NCBI GenBank assembly: GCA_003223675.1
Contig: QHVW01000934.1
Location: 1-15,043, forward strand
DNA from: Acidobacteriota bacterium
GTDB lineage: Bacteria; Acidobacteriota; Thermoanaerobaculia; Multivoradales; UBA5704
Length of the DNA stretch: 15,043 nucleotides
Reading direction: 5' to 3'
In this document: piece after piece, positions 12,708 to 15,043 of the stretch
How the letters are laid out: each line of letters begins with the position of its first letter
Numbering within the stretch: the first letter of the stretch is position 1
Made by a program: the position numbers and the translations under genes
Notes under the pieces: model-generated
What the model saw: the letters and a program-made list of their open reading frames with translations, nothing else
Databases searched by the model: none
Told to the model about the DNA's origin: nothing

Positions 12708-12971
12708 ATGGAGCCACAGACCTTCACCTTCCACCCGATCGGCACCATTCACTCTCCCTATACCGCCACCCGCTCGCCGCGCCGGCCGAATCCGCTGGCG
12801 CTGACGGTCGTCGAGCTCCTGCGGCGCGAAGGGAGGGTCCTTCACGTCCGCGGCGTCGACATGCTCGACGGCACGCCGGTGCTCGATCTCAAGCCCTATC
12901 TCTCGAACGTCCCGGCCGATCAGCTCCGCCGCGGCTGGCTGGCGGAGGCCGAGGCGCGCGCGAGGCCTTGA
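12708..12971 (+). CDS. TrmO-like (TsaA/UPF0066) tRNA m6t6A methyltransferase, internally shortened
   Basis: 87 residues. The N-terminus FTFHPIGTIHSPYTA is the first strand of the TsaA beta-barrel. The text then jumps straight to RSPRRPNPLALTVVELL and VDMLDGTPVLDLKPYLSNV, which are the conserved S-adenosylmethionine-site and C-terminal motifs. In full TrmO proteins (roughly 140-160 residues in this domain) about 60-70 residues lie between SPY and the xTRSPxRPNP motif. Here they are absent although the reading frame is kept. TrmO adds the N6-methyl group to t6A37 of tRNA-Thr. The missing middle makes activity doubtful, so this may be a decayed in-frame deletion or an assembly collapse. Its stop lies in the loop of a GC-rich hairpin. 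Confidence 0.75.
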   Translation: MEPQTFTFHPIGTIHSPYTATRSPRRPNPLALTVVELLRREGRVLHVRGVDMLDGTPVLDLKPYLSNVPADQLRRGWLAEAEARARP

Positions 12972-12984
12972 CGCGCGCGCCTCG
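12950..12984. terminator. GC-rich hairpin between convergent genes
   Basis: CGAGGCGCGCGCG (12950-12962) and CGCGCGCGCCTCG (12972-12984) are a perfect 13-bp inverted repeat with a 9-nt loop that contains the TrmO-like stop codon. No T-run follows on either strand, so it is at best a non-canonical bidirectional terminator or mRNA end structure between this gene and the cysteine-rich operon. Confidence 0.45.
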
Positions 12985-12994
12985 TTCTGAGAGC

Positions 12995-13300
12995 TCAGCA
13001 GCAGCCCAGCAGCACGCAGCTATGAAGGGTTCTGCACCGCGGCGAGGCTGTGCAATTGCTGCAGTTATTGATGAGGAAGGTCGGCTTGTCGACCCCTTGC
13101 GGCGTCTGCGGCGCCGGGGTCTGGGTGGGAAGGTTGGCCCAGTCCGGCAGGGCCGTAGGAGCGGGCGCGTTCGCCGCGACGCTCGGTACGGCGGCGACCG
13201 CGGTGGCCGGGTTGCAGCCAGCCTCCTCGGCGAGGCCTATCGTGCCGGGGATCGACGCCAGGATCAGGATCGCGGCTACCAACATCCAACGTGTACGCAT
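12995..13300 (-). CDS. Small secreted cysteine-rich protein, second gene of a pair
   Basis: 101 residues from ATG 13300, preceded by AGAAAGGAG 8 nt upstream. The signal peptide is MRTRWMLVAAILILASIPGT plus IGLA, with a likely cut before EEAGC. The mature part begins with one Cys, has a low-complexity Ala/Pro/Thr middle (PTQTPAPQTPQGVDKP), and ends in a compact Cys tail: INNCSNCTASPRC, then HSCVLLGCC, with six Cys in the last 22 residues. The Cys-Cys terminus suggests disulfides, metal binding or lipid-free anchoring; nothing identifies a known family. It lies 26 nt after the other cysteine-rich gene, so both are probably co-transcribed. Upstream in-frame codons to 13441 are dismissed because they precede the ribosome-binding site and add a non-secretory segment. 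Confidence 0.75.
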   Translation of the reverse strand: MRTRWMLVAAILILASIPGTIGLAEEAGCNPATAVAAVPSVAANAPAPTALPDWANLPTQTPAPQTPQGVDKPTFLINNCSNCTASPRCRTLHSCVLLGCC

Positions 13301-13326
13301 CGGGATTTCTCCTTTCTCAAGTATCA

Positions 13327-13530
13327 CTAGCAGGGAACCCAGCAGGTGGGATCGCTCTTGTCGCAGCAGTAGAGATGGCAGCATTCGTCCTGATAACAGA
13401 GCTGGAAGCCGTTGTCCCAGCAGAGGATCTCGCACAAGCACTCGGGACCGGCCGAGGCTGTCGGGACCGGCAGCGCCGCGAACGAGAGAGCCAGGACCAG
13501 GAGCAGCAGCGGGAGCTTGAATTTGCGCAT
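13327..13530 (-). CDS. Tiny secreted cysteine-rich protein, first gene of a pair
   Basis: 67 residues from ATG 13530, preceded by AAAGGAGG 6 nt upstream. MRKFKLPLLLLVLALSFAAL plus PVPTASA is a textbook Sec signal peptide with an AxA cut. The predicted mature chain of 40 residues holds 10 Cys in pairs: GPECLCEILCW, FQLCYQDECCHLYCC, then TCWVPC. That density is typical of disulfide-stabilised or metal-binding secreted peptides. I recognise no named family. The ribosome-binding site is within the short palindrome GGAGGCCTCC. The longer open frame in this phase back to 13950 lies antisense to endonuclease V and is not credible. A promoter is not clear; an A+T-richer patch (atagaaatag, minus strand near 13560-13570) is a possibility. 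Confidence 0.8.
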   Translation of the reverse strand: MRKFKLPLLLLVLALSFAALPVPTASAGPECLCEILCWDNGFQLCYQDECCHLYCCDKSDPTCWVPC

Positions 13531-13613
13531 GGGAGGCCTCCTTTCAGGATCTGCGGTACCTCTATTTCTATGGGTGCCCAAAATCCGGTAGACCGCGCCA
13601 TGAGGAGGGTGTG

Positions 13614-14141
13614 ATGACGAGCTCGGCCTCTGACGCTCTGGTGGTCTGCGTCGACGTCGACTACCGGGAGACGGTCGCCGTCGCCGCGGGCGTCTGGTTT
13701 CGGGGATGGGCGGCCTTCGAGCCCGAGGTGGAGGTGGTGACCACGCTCGACGAGATTGCTCCCTACCAGCCCGGCGAGTTTTACCGCCGCGAGCTCCCCT
13801 GTGTGCTCGCGGTGCTGGAGCGCGGTCCGGCCGTCGACGTGGTCGTGGTGGATGGGTACGTCTGGCTCGGATCGGGCCGGCCCGGTCTGGGAGCCCACCT
13901 GTACCGTGCCCTGGGCGAGCGGACGGTGGTGGTCGGCGTGGCCAAGTCACGGTTCGTGGGAGCCACGGACGCGGTCCCGGTCTACCGTGGGGATAGCCGG
14001 TCGCCGCTGTACGTCACCGCGGCGGGAGTCAGCGGGGAGGAGGCGGCGGGTTGGGTGGAGAGGATGCATGGGCCCTATCGGGTTCCTGCGATGCTCAAGC
14101 GGGTGGATCAGCTTGCGCGGGGGTGGAAAGGGCCTGAGTGA
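13614..14141 (+). CDS. Endonuclease V-like protein (short form)
   Basis: 175 residues from ATG 13614, with GAGGAGGG (13602-13609) upstream. Motifs follow the EndoV order: VCVDVDYRE (first metal Asp), APYQPGEFYRRELPCVL (the PYxP wedge and the catalytic Glu), DVVVVDGYVWLG (third acidic residue), HLYRALGERTVVVGVAKSRF (conserved Lys block), SPLYVTAAGVS, and PYRVPAMLKRVD at the end. EndoV nicks DNA or RNA next to deoxyinosine or inosine. This form is about 45 residues shorter than E. coli Nfi: it lacks the N-terminal helix and part of the region before SPLYVT. Where Nfi has TGHRVS it has TAAGVS, so the family His is absent. The fold assignment is good; activity on inosine is less sure. It is divergent from the cysteine-rich pair. 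Confidence 0.85.
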   Translation: MTSSASDALVVCVDVDYRETVAVAAGVWFRGWAAFEPEVEVVTTLDEIAPYQPGEFYRRELPCVLAVLERGPAVDVVVVDGYVWLGSGRPGLGAHLYRALGERTVVVGVAKSRFVGATDAVPVYRGDSRSPLYVTAAGVSGEEAAGWVERMHGPYRVPAMLKRVDQLARGWKGPE

Positions 14142-14161
14142 TAGAGAAACGCGGCTTCACC

Positions 14162-14178
14162 GCCCGGGATTGAAGTCC
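14162..14178. repeat. Partial copy of the GCCCGGGATT repeat
   Basis: GCCCGGGATTGAAGTCC closely matches one arm and the centre of the palindrome at 3740-3761, but the second arm has decayed. It lies just after the endonuclease V gene, as the other copy lies just after the MNT gene. Confidence 0.5.
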
Positions 14179-14229
14179 ATACCGGTATACACATCCTGCC
14201 GGGACATCGGCGCTCCCACGATCTACCTA

Positions 14230-14246
14230 CCGGCCCAACGGGCCGG
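14230..14246. other. Hairpin CCGGCCC-aac-GGGCCGG
   Basis: A perfect 7-bp stem with a 3-nt loop in the gap between endonuclease V and the RHH gene. No T-run follows; it may help end the upstream transcript. Confidence 0.4.
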
Positions 14247-14303
14247 CCACTCGCGTCGAGACGTACCCGCGGTTCAATGGGCCACATTCCCATGAGCGCA
14301 GCG

Positions 14304-14332
14304 ACGACAGCGTGCCCGAAGCATGCCATGAT
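14304..14332 (+). promoter_or_regulatory. Possible promoter ACGACA-N17-CATGAT of the RHH-CHAT operon
   Basis: CATGAT (14327-14332) is one base from TATGAT and ends exactly 6 nt before ATG 14339, the leaderless spacing seen elsewhere here. ACGACA (14304-14309) at 17-bp spacing shares GACA with the -35 consensus. Confidence 0.35.
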
Positions 14333-14338
14333 TGTGCT

Positions 14339-14572
14339 ATGGCAAACCTCCAGGTAAAGAACCTGCCTGACGCTCTTCTCCAACGCCTGCGGCATTATGC
14401 GCGGAAGCATCATCGTACGATCAGTGACATCGCGATCGAAGCCATGGAACGCGAGATGACACGCTACGAATGGCACGACAAGCTTTCGCAACGGACCGCC
14501 ACCGACCTCGGAGATTCAGCCGCCTCTCTGTTGGAGCAGGAGCGGCAGCAGCGCGAACGCGAAGCCCCATGA
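14339..14572 (+). CDS. FitA-like ribbon-helix-helix antitoxin/regulator
   Basis: 77 residues. MANLQVKNLPDALLQRLRHY, then ARKHHRTISDIAIEAMEREM, is the FitA-type ribbon-helix-helix: a beta strand reading base pairs, then two helices that dimerise. The C-terminal 30 residues (TDLGDSAASLLEQERQQRER) are charged and helical, suited to holding a partner. FitA proteins usually precede a PIN-domain RNase (FitB). Here no PIN gene follows; instead the stop overlaps the start of a CHAT-domain gene (ATGA, 14569-14572), which implies tight translational coupling. It probably represses its own operon and may bind or restrain the CHAT protein. The earlier in-frame codon at 14312 would add residues unlike the family. 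Confidence 0.85.
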   Translation: MANLQVKNLPDALLQRLRHYARKHHRTISDIAIEAMEREMTRYEWHDKLSQRTATDLGDSAASLLEQERQQREREAP

Positions 14573-15043
14573 AAGACCTCCGCATCCTTTTCACCCCCGC
14601 GGACCCCGGCTATCTCGCTCACCTCGCCGATGCCGAGGGCAACCGCCTGGGCGTCGAGGTCCCGTTCACGCCGTTCCTCGATGAGAGCGATTACGACGAT
14701 CTGCGCTGGTATCTCGAAGAGTACATGGACCTGCCCGATGGCGGTGCGGTGGTGCGGGCGCAGCGCATCGAACGGAATCTCGATCGCTGGGGCCTCAGGC
14801 TGCACGATGCCCTGTTCACGGCTCCGGAGAACCGTGCGCTCCTGAAGGAGCTCCTCGCCGGTCCGGAGCCGCGCGAGCTGACCCTCGCCACCCAGGACCC
14901 GGATCTGCTGCGATTGCCGTGGGAGCTCATGGTCGATGACGCGGGCAGCCTCGCGCAGCGCGTCTCGGTGCGCCGGCAGTTGGAGACGCCGGAGAAGACC
15001 ACCCCTCGCCCGGCCGAGCTCCCCCTGCGCATGCTCTACATCG
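14569..15043 (+). CDS. CHAT-domain (caspase-like) protein, N-terminal part (partial, runs off the right edge)
   Basis: 158 codons are visible from ATG 14569. The start MKDLRILFTPADPGYLAHLA leads to a beta-rich region (VEVPFTPFLDESDYDD) and LRWYLEEYMDLP, a motif typical of the early CHAT domain. RIERNLDRWGLRLHDALF and RLPWELMVDDAGSLAQRVSV follow, LPWELM being the recognisable CHAT strand before the active-site His and Cys, which lie beyond the window. CHAT proteases belong to the caspase/separase clan. Proteins with CHAT at the N-terminus often continue into a STAND-type NTPase and TPRs, forming sensor-protease switches, but that part is unseen. Coupled translation with the RHH gene suggests one functional unit. 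Confidence 0.85.
   Translation, partial: MKDLRILFTPADPGYLAHLADAEGNRLGVEVPFTPFLDESDYDDLRWYLEEYMDLPDGGAVVRAQRIERNLDRWGLRLHDALFTAPENRALLKELLAGPEPRELTLATQDPDLLRLPWELMVDDAGSLAQRVSVRRQLETPEKTTPRPAELPLRMLYI

Overview
The window is very G+C-rich, densely coded bacterial DNA. Gene content and style point to a soil or sediment bacterium: TPR/CHAT proteins, a Uma2 nuclease, small toxin-antitoxin genes, a B12-binding MerR regulator, and interspersed palindromic repeats. Acidobacteriota (Thermoanaerobaculia-like) is my best guess, but no marker gene here fixes the phylum. No rRNA, tRNA, CRISPR array or transposase gene was seen.

Layout. 1-2029 (-): a secreted TPR protein leading into a CHAT domain that lies beyond the left edge. 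2264-5274 (+): DNA polymerase IV, a lone MNT nucleotidyltransferase, a palindromic repeat, a perfect sigma-54 promoter before a tiny DUF1328 membrane protein, and an AI-2E/PerM family permease. 5271-8184 (-): a CarH/LitR-like B12-dependent MerR regulator, an S4 RNA-binding protein, and a broken polytopic membrane glycosyltransferase-like gene carrying an in-frame palindromic insertion. Between the regulator and the S4 gene, a plus-strand promoter and terminator frame a candidate RNA of about 67 nt. 8203-10172 (+): a broken minimal metallopeptidase gene and a K+ channel with two RCK modules. 10172-10613: an array of short inverted motifs in strict 21-bp phase, filling a convergent intergenic gap. 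10593-12592: a winged-helix-like protein (-), a Uma2 nuclease (+), and a toxin-antitoxin pair (-) whose ParE-like toxin has a one-base frameshift. 12708-14141: an internally shortened TrmO-like gene (+), two tandem secreted cysteine-rich small proteins (-), and a short endonuclease V (+). 14339-15043 (+): a FitA-like ribbon-helix-helix gene overlapping the start of a second CHAT-domain protein that leaves the window.

Recurring themes. Seven genes have a TANNNT hexamer ending exactly 6-7 nt before the start codon and no clear Shine-Dalgarno, so leaderless transcription appears common here. The DUF1328, Uma2, cysteine-rich and endonuclease V genes instead have good Shine-Dalgarno sites. Several neighbouring genes carry internal deletions or frameshifts (metallopeptidase, glycosyltransferase-like, TrmO-like, ParE-like). 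This is either real gene decay or an assembly artefact, and read mapping would decide. The candidates most worth attention are the 21-bp phased array, the RHH-CHAT gene pair, the regulator-linked small RNA, and the cysteine-rich peptide pair.
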